In this document: piece by piece, positions 16,153-24,452 of the stretch
Layout of the letters: each line of letters starts with the position of its first letter
How positions within the stretch are numbered: the stretch's first letter is position 1
DNA from: a virus
DNA length: 35,362 nt
Virus record (IMG/VR): IMGVR_UViG_3300021197_000822
Span: 1-35,362 of that record
Direction: 5' to 3' (one strand)
Notes under the pieces: generated by a model
Told to the model about the DNA's origin: nothing
The model's database searches: none
The model's input: the letters and a program-made list of their open reading frames with translations, nothing else
Translations under genes and position numbers: made by a program

Positions 16153-16347
16153 ATGGTTAAAGCAATACAAGTAATTGGACCTTACAGCCCTAGAGACTTC
16201 TCAGGCGCAGGTAATGACGGTGCGTTAAGCACTGCTATGACTACTGACATTGAAGCATTAACTGGTTATGCTAGTGCAAAGATAATCTCAGTAGAGCCGA
16301 TTACAGTATTGGGTAATATATTCTTAGTAGTATATCAGAAAGCATGA
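16153..16347 (+). CDS. 64-residue hypothetical protein
   Basis: A short protein preceded by GGCGGTGA as ribosome binding site. It reads as a small alpha/beta domain (AIQVIGPYSPRDF at the start, IISVEPITVLGNIFLVVYQK at the end). No family is recognised. Its place among capsid-proximal small genes suggests a minor head protein. Confidence 0.6.
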   Translation: MVKAIQVIGPYSPRDFSGAGNDGALSTAMTTDIEALTGYASAKIISVEPITVLGNIFLVVYQKA

Positions 16348-16366
16348 TAGAAGGTGGTGTGAGTGA

Positions 16367-16666
16367 ATGTCAGGATTCGAGTTACAAACGCTTGATATTG
16401 ATGACATAAGCAGAGCAGCAAAACAAACAGTTCGCGCAGATATTACATACGACGCTCATACTGTAAATACAGACTCTCCTTTGGCTGGTATTACCACTAA
16501 ACAGAGGGCTAGAACTAGTGAAATCGCAGATGTACTCGATATAGGAGCAGGTACGCGCTGTAAACACTGTGGATTGCTACACTTCTTATGGAGAGCAACT
16601 TGCGGTTCATGTGACAAACCTATGGAGTATAACCTTGGTAGCCGCAATGAGGAGGCGCGACTTTAA
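16367..16666 (+). CDS. Small zinc-ribbon protein
   Basis: 99 residues preceded by an AAGGTGGTG site. The C-terminal third carries two Cys pairs (CKHCG and CGSCD, about 14 residues apart), a classic zinc ribbon. The N-terminal two thirds are polar with a short acidic start (LDIDDISRAAKQ). The stop overlaps the next start (TAATG). The function is unknown; it is the fourth protein in this window with a Cys cluster and adds to the archaeal flavour of the virion genes. Confidence 0.7.
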   Translation: MSGFELQTLDIDDISRAAKQTVRADITYDAHTVNTDSPLAGITTKQRARTSEIADVLDIGAGTRCKHCGLLHFLWRATCGSCDKPMEYNLGSRNEEARL

Positions 16667-18231
16667 TGCCACAAGTGTTTAGTCCGGGTGAAGGAGAAAC
16701 AAGACCACTCGACCCAACAGCAGTTGTCTACACCACAGCACAGAAAGTTGCCGACTTGCTAGACATAGGACCACAAGAAGCAATACTAGTTAGTTCCGAT
16801 TCCGAAGCAACTGGTATATTTGTTACTGGTGCTGATTATAGAAACATCGGATTTACTGTCGGTGATACTTTACTAATTTATAGTGATGCAGACCCATTAG
16901 GATTAGAAAGAACCATCGACGGAATAACCTCAACAATTAATGGTGTTAGATTGGGTTTTGCAGATTCAATCACTCATGCTAATTTTGAAGTTGCAGATAA
17001 CGCCTATGTACAGAATCAAGCCTCGTTTACCGATGGTAGAGTTAGAGGTATTACAAAAAAGAAAGTTGATGAAGTTATACTTCGTATGCAAGACCACATC
17101 GACAACAGAACTCACAACGCTTGGAGACCATATTTGGTACAAGCAGAATACATCAACTTCGATACATACAAACCGTATAGACGTAGATACTATACTGATT
17201 ATGTAGGTACTAGTCCCTTGTTGTTTAGAAACGTGCAACAAATCTTGAGATTAGAGTTGTGGCAAGGTGATGATTACAGAGAAATCGCTGCTGCTGAGGC
17301 TAGAATAAAATTACCCGATGATGTGAGGGCTTTAACAGGTTCAATAGTTATTTCACCCGGCAATGGAAGCGCATCTTTGTTGACAATCGGCACTGGTACT
17401 GCGAATTGGCGTGCTGACTTCGATAAGGTAACAACTGCGCAGAATCTTGCTGACTTAATCAATAAAGAAGATAGAGTCGGTAAAACCGATGTTGTCTTCT
17501 CTCCTAACTTTACACTAGAAGGTAGCACTAGTAACGTAGCAGTGCATAACGAGTTTCTCGCTACTGCTAACTCTGACTATGGTACAGGCATTGTAAAGAT
17601 TAGTAGTATGAGGCAAACTACTGCTGGTGAATCATGTAGTATCGTAGTTACTGATAGTAATATAGAATTGAGTCAAACGCAGTCTAATAGTGCGACATTC
17701 TCTAGTTTGAGTAGCACTACGATTACTGTCGATAGTACTGCCGGATTTGCAAACGCTGGTGTTGTAGTAGATGCTAGTGGAGATGTGTTTAGGTATACAG
17801 GTAAAACAGATACTACATTTACTGGCTGCGCAATAGTCGTAGGCTCTGCTCTATCTGATATTACAGGCAGTCTGAAACAAGATATCTTTCAAGTCGATTT
17901 ACAAGGCGGAAGTGCGAGTGGCGACCAAGGTAGATTACGAGATTGGTGGATAGACCATGAAATGGGTATTATCTACTTCAATAACTCATACCCTTTCTTT
18001 GAATGGAATGCGATTAAAACATCATACATATACGGTGAGAGATACGTAGACAAAGCAATAGAGGATATTTGTACAAAGATGGTTGCTATCGATTTACTAA
18101 TGAGTGATGACCGAAGTGTATTGATACCCGAAGGTACACAAAACGTAGACTTAGCATCCAAGATTCAACTCTATAAAATGGATATAGAAAAGACATTCCC
18201 ACGTTACATAGAGGTGATAGCCTTTGAGTGA
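16666..18231 (+). CDS. Head-tail adaptor/connector candidate
   Basis: 521 residues. Residues about 125-185 (KKKVDEVILRMQDHIDNRTH, then NAWRPYLVQAE) and the C-terminal helical region (YVDKAIEDICTKMVAIDLL, then IQLYKMDIEKTF) look like the helical body of connector proteins that bind beneath the portal. Between them lie inserted beta domains, including a strand motif common in virion proteins (TTITVDSTAGF...RYTGKTDTTFTGC at about 350-390). Classical adaptors are near 100-200 residues, so this one is enlarged. It begins the connector-tail block and ends in an 8-base overlap with the next gene. The assignment rests on order and helix pattern. Confidence 0.6.
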   Translation: MPQVFSPGEGETRPLDPTAVVYTTAQKVADLLDIGPQEAILVSSDSEATGIFVTGADYRNIGFTVGDTLLIYSDADPLGLERTIDGITSTINGVRLGFADSITHANFEVADNAYVQNQASFTDGRVRGITKKKVDEVILRMQDHIDNRTHNAWRPYLVQAEYINFDTYKPYRRRYYTDYVGTSPLLFRNVQQILRLELWQGDDYREIAAAEARIKLPDDVRALTGSIVISPGNGSASLLTIGTGTANWRADFDKVTTAQNLADLINKEDRVGKTDVVFSPNFTLEGSTSNVAVHNEFLATANSDYGTGIVKISSMRQTTAGESCSIVVTDSNIELSQTQSNSATFSSLSSTTITVDSTAGFANAGVVVDASGDVFRYTGKTDTTFTGCAIVVGSALSDITGSLKQDIFQVDLQGGSASGDQGRLRDWWIDHEMGIIYFNNSYPFFEWNAIKTSYIYGERYVDKAIEDICTKMVAIDLLMSDDRSVLIPEGTQNVDLASKIQLYKMDIEKTFPRYIEVIAFE

Positions 18232-18556
18232 TACACAGAAAATAGTTTACAAAGAATGGAAAGAAGCCATAACTTTAGAACTAAGTAAAAAAGAATACCA
18301 AGCGGATTTACAGAAGGCTATTACAGAAGGGCCATCTGAATATCGTAAGGCTGTTGAACGCTCAGAAAGAGAGTTAGAGCCGGAAGAAATGACAGTTGAA
18401 CAAGAAAAAGCGTTGAAAGATAGAGTCAATAGACGCATGATGACCGAATCGCCGGGACTGATGGAACACAAAGTCAAAAACGATGGTGGTAAGTTAGTAC
18501 CCGATTTCAAAGCCCATGAGCGTGAAAAGCGTAAGAAGGAGTTTGTGAAATGGTAG
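18224..18556 (+). CDS. Helical connector-region protein, TTG start
   Basis: 110 residues starting at TTG inside the end of the preceding gene, with GAGGTGATAG ten bases upstream as the ribosome binding site. The protein is almost entirely charged helix (KEWKEAITLELSKKEYQADL), with a basic end (HEREKRKKEF). It lies where head-closure proteins are usually found, but no family feature is visible. The next gene overlaps its last seven bases. Confidence 0.65.
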   Translation: MSDTQKIVYKEWKEAITLELSKKEYQADLQKAITEGPSEYRKAVERSERELEPEEMTVEQEKALKDRVNRRMMTESPGLMEHKVKNDGGKLVPDFKAHEREKRKKEFVKW

Positions 18557-18999
18557 CAACATTCGATGAAGGTATTGACGTAGTACTAGGTGTACTAAAG
18601 AATAATTGGAATAGGTCTAATACTAATAATTTCAAACCCGTTATTATCGATATAGCAGACGAAACACCTGAGCGTGGAAAGAGACTTGACCTTGATAGAA
18701 CGGATTATGTAATGGTCTTTGAAACGGCACATAACGAAGAGTTACCTGAAATGCTGTATGATTTCGTCACTACACGTATCAACATTACAGTAGATATGCG
18801 TACTACGAGAAGCAGAGACCAACTGAAAAAAATGGAGAACGAATTAAGAAGATGCGTACATCTTAAAAGAAAGGGCGATGGTGTCAATTTCGATAGACTT
18901 GTGTACAAAACACGTACCGACTTATCAGATAGAAGCAAAAAACTGTATAGAATGACCTTTCAGATAGAAGTTGTTATCTTTGCAGAGTTAATCCCATGA
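18550..18999 (+). CDS. Tail terminator / tail completion candidate
   Basis: 149 residues. The pattern is a leading helix (GIDVVLGVLKNNW), a middle strand-rich region (DYVMVFETA, TTRINITVDMRTTRS), a helix (RDQLKKMENELRRCVH) and a closing strand region (LYRMTFQIEVVIFAEL). This matches the alpha/beta plan of tail terminators that cap the tail tube and join it to the head, and the gene lies immediately before the tail tube gene, as in lambda-like order. Sequence conservation in this family is low, so the call depends on fold pattern and position. Confidence 0.55.
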   Translation: MVATFDEGIDVVLGVLKNNWNRSNTNNFKPVIIDIADETPERGKRLDLDRTDYVMVFETAHNEELPEMLYDFVTTRINITVDMRTTRSRDQLKKMENELRRCVHLKRKGDGVNFDRLVYKTRTDLSDRSKKLYRMTFQIEVVIFAELIP

Positions 19000-19013
19000 G
19001 GTGAGAGAGAGCC

Positions 19014-21119
19014 ATGCCGTCAACAGTATACAAGAGTGATTTGTCCGAGATTACATTCGGACACGAAACTGGAGTGAGATTAGAACACGGATACGCAAGC
19101 GCTTTTACATTCACAGCATCTTTTGATACTGGGGCTAATGCCGCTAACGCACCGCATCAGGATTTAGTAAAAGACACTAGTGTAATCGTATTAAGTGGTG
19201 GTAGTGCTAATACCCCTGTAAACGCTGGAATATTAGAATACCCAAACGGTATGTTAGTCGGTAGCAAAGTTGTATTCACAATAGCATCTTCTAGTCCTAA
19301 TTGGGACACACAAGATGATTATGCTGTATCGGGTAGAATGTATACTATAATCAAACAAGAAGTTTGTAATGACGCTAATAATGACAATGATGGTAAAACT
19401 GAGATTACGGTAACACCTGCATTAAAGACAAATCACACAGCAGCAGACCAAGCATCTAAGGCTAATGATGTAATGACTATCTTACCTTTTACTACACCCG
19501 CAATTGATGTAGGTATGGAACATGCTGATGCTGCAAACGCATCTGCCGAGAGTGTATTGACTGACCAATTCGTTGGACTGGTAAGCACTGTTGCACTTCC
19601 TGAGACTAAAGTAGACCTCAAGAGATACCATGTTGTTGGGCTTGGTAGAGATGTAGCAGTTCAAGTGCCGGGTAGATTTACTAATGTTGGTGGCTCATTT
19701 GAGTGTAACATACATAATGGCAGATGGTTCTATTATTGTCTAGGGCACGAAGTTGTAAATGCGGCGACTGTGAGACAAGATGGTCATGCTAGTGATACAT
19801 TTTCTTTATCCTCTGCTGTTTATTCAGGAGATTCTTACATAGCATTTGATAGTAGTGGTAGCACTAATCCAGCAATCGGTGGAACAGATATAGGTGTAGG
19901 TGACTATGTTTTCTTACTCGGAAATACCTTAGTCACTGGCGGGGATGCCACAGGTAATTCTGCTACTAATGTCATAAATATGGTCGATGTGCAAACATAC
20001 AGAGATACTGGTGTCGGCGGCGGCCTTGCTGCCGATGCTTGGCCTAATGTAAACGCTACACAAATAATTGATAAAGCAATAAAAGAAGAAGTAAGAAGAA
20101 TTGTAGCCATTACTGTAACTGGTGGTGCTGGTAAAGTTTGGTTAGATGACCCGTTACAATATTCGTATGATGATAATACAGTAGTAGAGTTTGCTAGATA
20201 TACAGCAGATAGTAGCAATGGTAGCCCTCATAGAGATACTACAACTGGTGCTTTAACTAATCCAGTTAACCATCTTTTCTTTTCTCGTACAACTGTGCCT
20301 TCTTTTGCTATGGAAGTCAGTGTTAGAAGAAGAGACATAGACAGTAACGATGGTACTACCGATGGTGGTACAGGAGATTCAAAACAACTAACACGTGTCT
20401 TTAGAGGCTGTAAAGTCAAAGATTTCTCACTTACCACAGATACAGACGCTGCTCTAAGATTGACAGCAAACTTTGACTCAGCATTGTGTTATACAGATAC
20501 TGGTAGGTTAGAAACAAGTGACAAGGGAGATAGATACAATACGCACAGACTCTTTGAAGATACTGCTAATACAGAAGTAAAGAGAAAAGTATCGGGTATA
20601 GGTAAAGGTACACAGAAACCGTTTATGTTCTACAACGGTTCTATATCTATGCTAGGAACAACACTGGGTCAAGTTGTTTCATTCACGTTAAACGGTAAGA
20701 CTGGTGTAGAGCAGTACTATACTATTGGTGCGGCTAATATAGCAAACAGTGCTACCGACCAAGTTCCATTCGCTGGCACTCGTAACCCCACACTAGCAGT
20801 AGAGGGTAAAACAGAGTATGACCTTGAGATGGAGATAATCGTAGACGACCCATTGTTCTACCACAATATGCGTAGAGCAGTGGAAAACTTTGATGATACA
20901 GATGAGACTGCACAAACTGATGCAGATATGATACGTTTATCTTTCACAAAACAAGTATCTAGTGGTGTAGCAGAATCTATTGACATACTAATGGATGACT
21001 ATTATATCGTTGAAGCACCATTACCTGTACCTGAGGATAAAGGACCACTAATGGCAAAACTAAAGATTCTACCTAAATCAGTTAAGGTTATTGCTGTTGA
21101 TACAGTTATACATGCTTGA
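19014..21119 (+). CDS. Major tail tube protein, enlarged
   Basis: 701 residues, beta-rich. The segments VFRGCKVKDFSLTTDTDAA and PFMFYNGSISMLGTTLGQV fit the tail tube family pattern (a conserved 'G-C-K-V' strand followed later by 'G-x-I-x-x-x-G'), and YDLEMEIIVDDPLFY is in the expected closing region. Tube proteins usually have 150-300 residues, so extra domains at about residues 20-190 and 260-460 probably decorate the tube outside. Its place between the terminator candidate and the chaperone and tape measure genes supports the call. It would form the rigid hollow tube for DNA passage. Confidence 0.7.
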   Translation: MPSTVYKSDLSEITFGHETGVRLEHGYASAFTFTASFDTGANAANAPHQDLVKDTSVIVLSGGSANTPVNAGILEYPNGMLVGSKVVFTIASSSPNWDTQDDYAVSGRMYTIIKQEVCNDANNDNDGKTEITVTPALKTNHTAADQASKANDVMTILPFTTPAIDVGMEHADAANASAESVLTDQFVGLVSTVALPETKVDLKRYHVVGLGRDVAVQVPGRFTNVGGSFECNIHNGRWFYYCLGHEVVNAATVRQDGHASDTFSLSSAVYSGDSYIAFDSSGSTNPAIGGTDIGVGDYVFLLGNTLVTGGDATGNSATNVINMVDVQTYRDTGVGGGLAADAWPNVNATQIIDKAIKEEVRRIVAITVTGGAGKVWLDDPLQYSYDDNTVVEFARYTADSSNGSPHRDTTTGALTNPVNHLFFSRTTVPSFAMEVSVRRRDIDSNDGTTDGGTGDSKQLTRVFRGCKVKDFSLTTDTDAALRLTANFDSALCYTDTGRLETSDKGDRYNTHRLFEDTANTEVKRKVSGIGKGTQKPFMFYNGSISMLGTTLGQVVSFTLNGKTGVEQYYTIGAANIANSATDQVPFAGTRNPTLAVEGKTEYDLEMEIIVDDPLFYHNMRRAVENFDDTDETAQTDADMIRLSFTKQVSSGVAESIDILMDDYYIVEAPLPVPEDKGPLMAKLKILPKSVKVIAVDTVIHA

Positions 21120-21128
21120 GGTGGAATA

Positions 21129-21875
21129 GTGTTACCGACTGCTGTAAAAAGAGTTCAGTTCTACTCTCGTAATTCTCACGAAAAGTATGTTTATTGGTTA
21201 ATTGATAGAGTTGATATTCCGTACAACGAAGAGTTGTTCAAAACTAATTCTAGAAACGTAGTAGATTCTATGGTTGTAAAAATGATTAATGAAGGTAAAA
21301 CAATTACCGAAGAAACCGTGTTTGAACCTATCGCTAGAGAAATAGAAGACACACCTGTTGAAACAATCATCGAGAAAATAGAGGAAGAAGAACCTTCATG
21401 GGTAGAGGCTGCTAGGGGCGCAATAAGCGAAGTAGTAGAAGACGTGGTAGAAGAGATAAAAGAGAAGGTAGAAGAAGTTGTCGAAGTTGTTGAGAATGTT
21501 ATCGAAGATGCAGTGGGCATTACTTTTGACAAGCCTGTTGAAAATGTTGAAGAAAATCTTGAAATGATGATAGTCCCCGAAGTTGACAATCCGTTTGGTG
21601 GGGAAATTGATTACAATTCTTACACCGTAAGAGAACTCCAAAAAGAATGTAAAGCGCGTGGAATTACTATTCGTGGCACTAAATCTGAGGTAGTGTTAAG
21701 GCTACGACACGATGACGCAGGTATTGTCGAGCAACCGACACAAGGTGTAACAGAAGCCCATTCGCAAGAGTCTGCTGATGTAACACCGGATGCCCCCTCG
21801 CAAGAGGCTGCAACCGAGGAAGTGACAACAGATGACGATAGTAGACAAACACAACTTACTGACGAAGAAGAGTGA
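21129..21875 (+). CDS. Acidic SAP-domain protein
   Basis: 248 residues from GTG 21129, behind a GAGGTGGA site. Residues 1-75 form a folded N-terminal part. Residues 80-128 are a Glu/Val-rich helix (repeating VVEDVVEEIKEKVEEVVEVV). Residues 164-195 (SYTVRELQKECKARGIT, then GTKSEVVLRLR) match the SAP motif, a helix-turn-helix-like module that binds DNA. The tail is disordered and Ser/Glu/Thr-rich. Gene order would put tail assembly functions here, and the gene overlaps the chaperone ORF by 44 bases in another frame. A DNA-binding domain in a tail block is unusual; it could contact DNA or cell components, or only protein. Confidence 0.7.
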   Translation: MLPTAVKRVQFYSRNSHEKYVYWLIDRVDIPYNEELFKTNSRNVVDSMVVKMINEGKTITEETVFEPIAREIEDTPVETIIEKIEEEEPSWVEAARGAISEVVEDVVEEIKEKVEEVVEVVENVIEDAVGITFDKPVENVEENLEMMIVPEVDNPFGGEIDYNSYTVRELQKECKARGITIRGTKSEVVLRLRHDDAGIVEQPTQGVTEAHSQESADVTPDAPSQEAATEEVTTDDDSRQTQLTDEEE

Positions 21876-22194
21876 ACAGCGACACGAAATCCGTGTAGAT
21901 AAAGAAAATCCTGATTTAATGATGGAAGTATGGGTTAGAGAATTAACTTTCTTTGATGTACAACAAGCCGCACAAAGTATGTTTCAGATGGATGGTGATG
22001 ATGTATCGCTAAACCTTGAAGGATACTGGCGTTACGCATTTTCAAACTGGGTCGTAAGAACAAACCCGGAACTTACCGTAGACGACATGATGAATCTAAA
22101 CGCATATGTTGGTCAACAAATAGCCTCTCTATTACCAAAGCCCGATGAACTGGCGGAGGCAATGCAGGGGGGTTTTACGAAAGCGAACAATTGA
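21832..22194 (+). CDS. Tail assembly chaperone, first part (G-like)
   Basis: 120 residues. The recognisable folded part begins after the end of the overlapping upstream ORF (DLMMEVWVRELTFFDVQQAA) and fits the chaperones that coat the tape measure during tail assembly. The annotated ATG at 21832 lies 44 bases inside the previous gene; a GAGGAAG site lies about 13 bases upstream. Near its end, a GGGGGGT heptamer allows a -1 frameshift that would join it to the next ORF, as in lambda gpG/gpGT. Without frameshifting it ends at TGA 22192-22194. Confidence 0.7.
   Translation: MTIVDKHNLLTKKSEQRHEIRVDKENPDLMMEVWVRELTFFDVQQAAQSMFQMDGDDVSLNLEGYWRYAFSNWVVRTNPELTVDDMMNLNAYVGQQIASLLPKPDELAEAMQGGFTKANN
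22152..22173 (+). promoter_or_regulatory. Probable -1 programmed frameshift signal
   Basis: The frame of the first chaperone reads CAG GGG GGT TTT ACG, so the heptamer G GGG GGT (22167-22173) has the X XXY YYZ form required for simultaneous slippage. A GGCGGAGG element (22152-22159) lies seven bases upstream, the arrangement known from dnaX where an internal Shine-Dalgarno stimulates -1 shifting. After slippage the -1 frame is open without stops into the next ORF, giving a fusion of about 212 residues. Confidence 0.7.
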
Positions 22195-22469
22195 GGGTTC
22201 GGCAATTTCTAAAGAAAAAGGTAATTAAAAACCCTAGCGATTTAGAGATGCAGATGCAGTTGTTCGCATACATCGTAGCGAAACATTACAACATATCACT
22301 ACATGAGGTTTATCAGATGAGCGAGGCGGTATTCAAACAATCCCTATCTTGGGCGCTTGCTATTAATGAAGAAGAGCGTATTGCAGAGAGAAAACAAAAC
22401 CTAGAAAATAGTACAGAAAGCACAGACGTAGTAGATTTCGATTATTCATTTTTAGAAGGAGAAGATTAG
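22191..22469 (+). CDS. Tail assembly chaperone, frameshift extension (T-like)
   Basis: 92 residues from a nominal TTG that overlaps the previous stop (TTGA), without a good ribosome binding site. The frame is open upstream to the slippery site at 22167-22173, so the normal product is probably the C-terminal part of a -1 frameshift fusion. The sequence is helical (DLEMQMQLFAYIVAKHYN, LHEVYQMSEAVFKQSL) with an acidic end, in keeping with the T domain that binds the tail tube subunits and tape measure. Position directly before the tape measure gene supports this. Confidence 0.7.
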   Translation: MRVRQFLKKKVIKNPSDLEMQMQLFAYIVAKHYNISLHEVYQMSEAVFKQSLSWALAINEEERIAERKQNLENSTESTDVVDFDYSFLEGED

Positions 22470-22470
22470 T

Positions 22471-23316
22471 ATGGCATTAGGAGCATTACTCAATTCTTTA
22501 GCCAGTGTATCTAGTAGTCTTAGCGGCATAGGTAGTACAATGAGTACACTCGGTAGTGTAGCCAGCAGTATAGGTAAGGCACTCGGTAAAGCATTCAGGG
22601 CTGCTGGTAAAGTAGCGAGAAAAGTATTTGATGGAATTAAAGAAGCCTTTGAGCCTTTAACAAATGCAATAGTAACGATATGGAACGCTACCGTTGTACC
22701 AATATGGAACTTAATGAAAGAGGCAATGATGTTTTTCGTTAACATATTCAAAGGTGAGTGGGGTAAAGCCCTAGATAATGTCAAAACTATATGGAATGGT
22801 ACTTTTGGTAAACTATGGTCGGGATTAAAAGCAGGTGCTACCTTAGCCTTTAACGGAATCAAAACTATTGCAAAACTTATTTTTAATGGCATGAGTGCTA
22901 TATTTGATGCCACTATTGGAAAAGCATTTGATAGACTAAAAACAGCAGCGCTAAGTGTATTTGATACAATAAGAGGTGCTTGGGATACTGTTTCAGGTGT
23001 AATGCAATCGATATACGATAAAACATTAGGTAGAATGTTCGATGCAATTGGTGGCGCTCTTAAGGGAATATTTAATTTTGGCAAATCAGTAGTTGGTGGA
23101 GTCAAAGATTTAGGAAGCAGTGCCATAAACGCTGTCACTGGTGGCGGTGGAGGTGGAGATTCACCTAGTGGCGGTGGAGGGCACAGTTTCAATATGACAT
23201 TCAATCTAAGTGGACTTACTGACCGTACTGATAAAAGAGAATTGGCTAGAGAAATCAGCGACTTAGTGCAACAAGAAATGTCACGCGGCATCGGTGGTGT
23301 AGGAAGAGGTAGGTGA
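22471..23316 (+). CDS. Short tape measure protein
   Basis: 281 residues, starting one base after the previous stop with a GAAGGAGAAG site. The sequence is helical with spaced Trp and Phe repeats (TIWNATVVPIWNLMKEA, TIWNGTFGKLWSGLKAG), hydrophobic segments that can cross a membrane, and a Gly-rich linker. The C-terminal part (FNMTFNLSGLTDRTDKRELA, then REISDLVQQEM) is typical of tape measure ends. Tape measure length sets tail length at roughly 1.5 angstrom per residue, which would predict a tail near 40 nm. Most siphoviral tape measures are two to six times longer. Confidence 0.75.
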   Translation: MALGALLNSLASVSSSLSGIGSTMSTLGSVASSIGKALGKAFRAAGKVARKVFDGIKEAFEPLTNAIVTIWNATVVPIWNLMKEAMMFFVNIFKGEWGKALDNVKTIWNGTFGKLWSGLKAGATLAFNGIKTIAKLIFNGMSAIFDATIGKAFDRLKTAALSVFDTIRGAWDTVSGVMQSIYDKTLGRMFDAIGGALKGIFNFGKSVVGGVKDLGSSAINAVTGGGGGGDSPSGGGGHSFNMTFNLSGLTDRTDKRELAREISDLVQQEMSRGIGGVGRGR

Positions 23317-23320
23317 TTGA

Positions 23321-24433
23321 ATGGCTGGGGGCATTCCGATTAGACTAATACAAGAAAACGGTAATACCATTGAACTAGACGCTACAACTATGGTTCTCAG
23401 TACTTCTCGTAAAGTAGGAGGGTCTTCTTTACCTTTTACTGGAAGTAAACGTATAGGTATGGACTTAAACATAAACAAAGCCATGATAAATATTCAAGGT
23501 ATTATTGCAGACGATAGAGAGGGTACAAAGAGTACAGCGCATAATGCTACAATTAATTTTGGATTAACAAACAACGGTCTTCAATTTACTACCGCAAGTA
23601 ATCTCAGTATGTTATTAAATTATAATTTAGTATTACAAACTTTTGATACAGCAGTAAATGGTGCTAATAAGTTAATATCTTTTACAACTACTAGTTCTGC
23701 TGGTGGTACTGCTTATTCTTCTAACGGTGGCTCAGGTAGTAGTCCAACTGTATTAGTGAATACTAGCGACGCTACATCTGTTCAATTAGCAACTGGAGTT
23801 GTTGCATATATCAACGCTCATTTAAGTTCAGACTTTACTGCTACTTTAGTATCAGGTGAAGATTACAACGATGTAACATCTAATTGTATCGTAAACATAG
23901 TAATGACTAGTTTAGGTAAAAACAGCGCTATGAGTAGAACTACACCTGCATTTAAAATTAGAGTTTCAACGAATAGGATTTTCTTACAACCTCCTACTGT
24001 TAGCAAGTTTGCTGGAGGGTCAGATGGTGGAAAGAAATCTGCTGGTGATAAAACTATGGATTTATACGGTATAATCAACAACAGTAAGAGAAGAGGTCCG
24101 GTGAGTGATTTCTTTAACAGAAAAAACGGTAGACAAAGTGAGGTAAAAGATTACATCGTTGGTATACAGATACCGTATAACTCTACCTTGAAAGCAACTG
24201 GTGGTGACCAATACGTTGCGAGAAACTTCTTCATGCCTACTGGTAATTATGATGGACATGATAAAACATCAGAAGGAAATGATTTACCAGCCAGTGTAGA
24301 TTTTTCTATGAAAGAAGAAACTACTGGTATACAAGGGTCAGTGCAAAAGTTTGATATCACATACGATGCTGGAGAATCGGTTTACAGTTTTAATATGATA
24401 TTCGCACCGATAGATAATTTGATTCTATCTTAG
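23321..24433 (+). CDS. Distal tail / baseplate protein candidate
   Basis: 370 residues, beta-rich, starting at ATG 23321 four bases after the tape measure stop. The N-terminus (IPIRLIQENGNTIELDATTM) and the following MDLNINKAMINIQGIIAD have the strand pattern of tube-like or distal tail proteins that start tail polymerisation. A central insert contains ATGVVAYINAHLSSDFTATLV, a motif style also seen in the connector candidate and the giant downstream protein. The C-terminus (FDITYDAGESVYSFNMIFAP) is again tube-like. Gene order after the tape measure favours Dit or hub. There is no definitive motif. Confidence 0.55.
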   Translation: MAGGIPIRLIQENGNTIELDATTMVLSTSRKVGGSSLPFTGSKRIGMDLNINKAMINIQGIIADDREGTKSTAHNATINFGLTNNGLQFTTASNLSMLLNYNLVLQTFDTAVNGANKLISFTTTSSAGGTAYSSNGGSGSSPTVLVNTSDATSVQLATGVVAYINAHLSSDFTATLVSGEDYNDVTSNCIVNIVMTSLGKNSAMSRTTPAFKIRVSTNRIFLQPPTVSKFAGGSDGGKKSAGDKTMDLYGIINNSKRRGPVSDFFNRKNGRQSEVKDYIVGIQIPYNSTLKATGGDQYVARNFFMPTGNYDGHDKTSEGNDLPASVDFSMKEETTGIQGSVQKFDITYDAGESVYSFNMIFAPIDNLILS

Positions 24434-24452
24434 ATAACTTGGGGGAAGACAA

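Noticed and set aside
21400-21550. Repeat array in the SAP-protein gene
   Set aside because: The repetitive GAAGTAGTAGAA-like DNA simply encodes a Glu/Val-rich helix and lacks exact repeat units.
22452-23291. 279-codon ORF on the minus strand
   Set aside because: It is an antisense shadow of the tape measure gene, which has family features, proper spacing and a ribosome binding site; the shadow is low-complexity Leu/Pro/Ser/Ala-rich.
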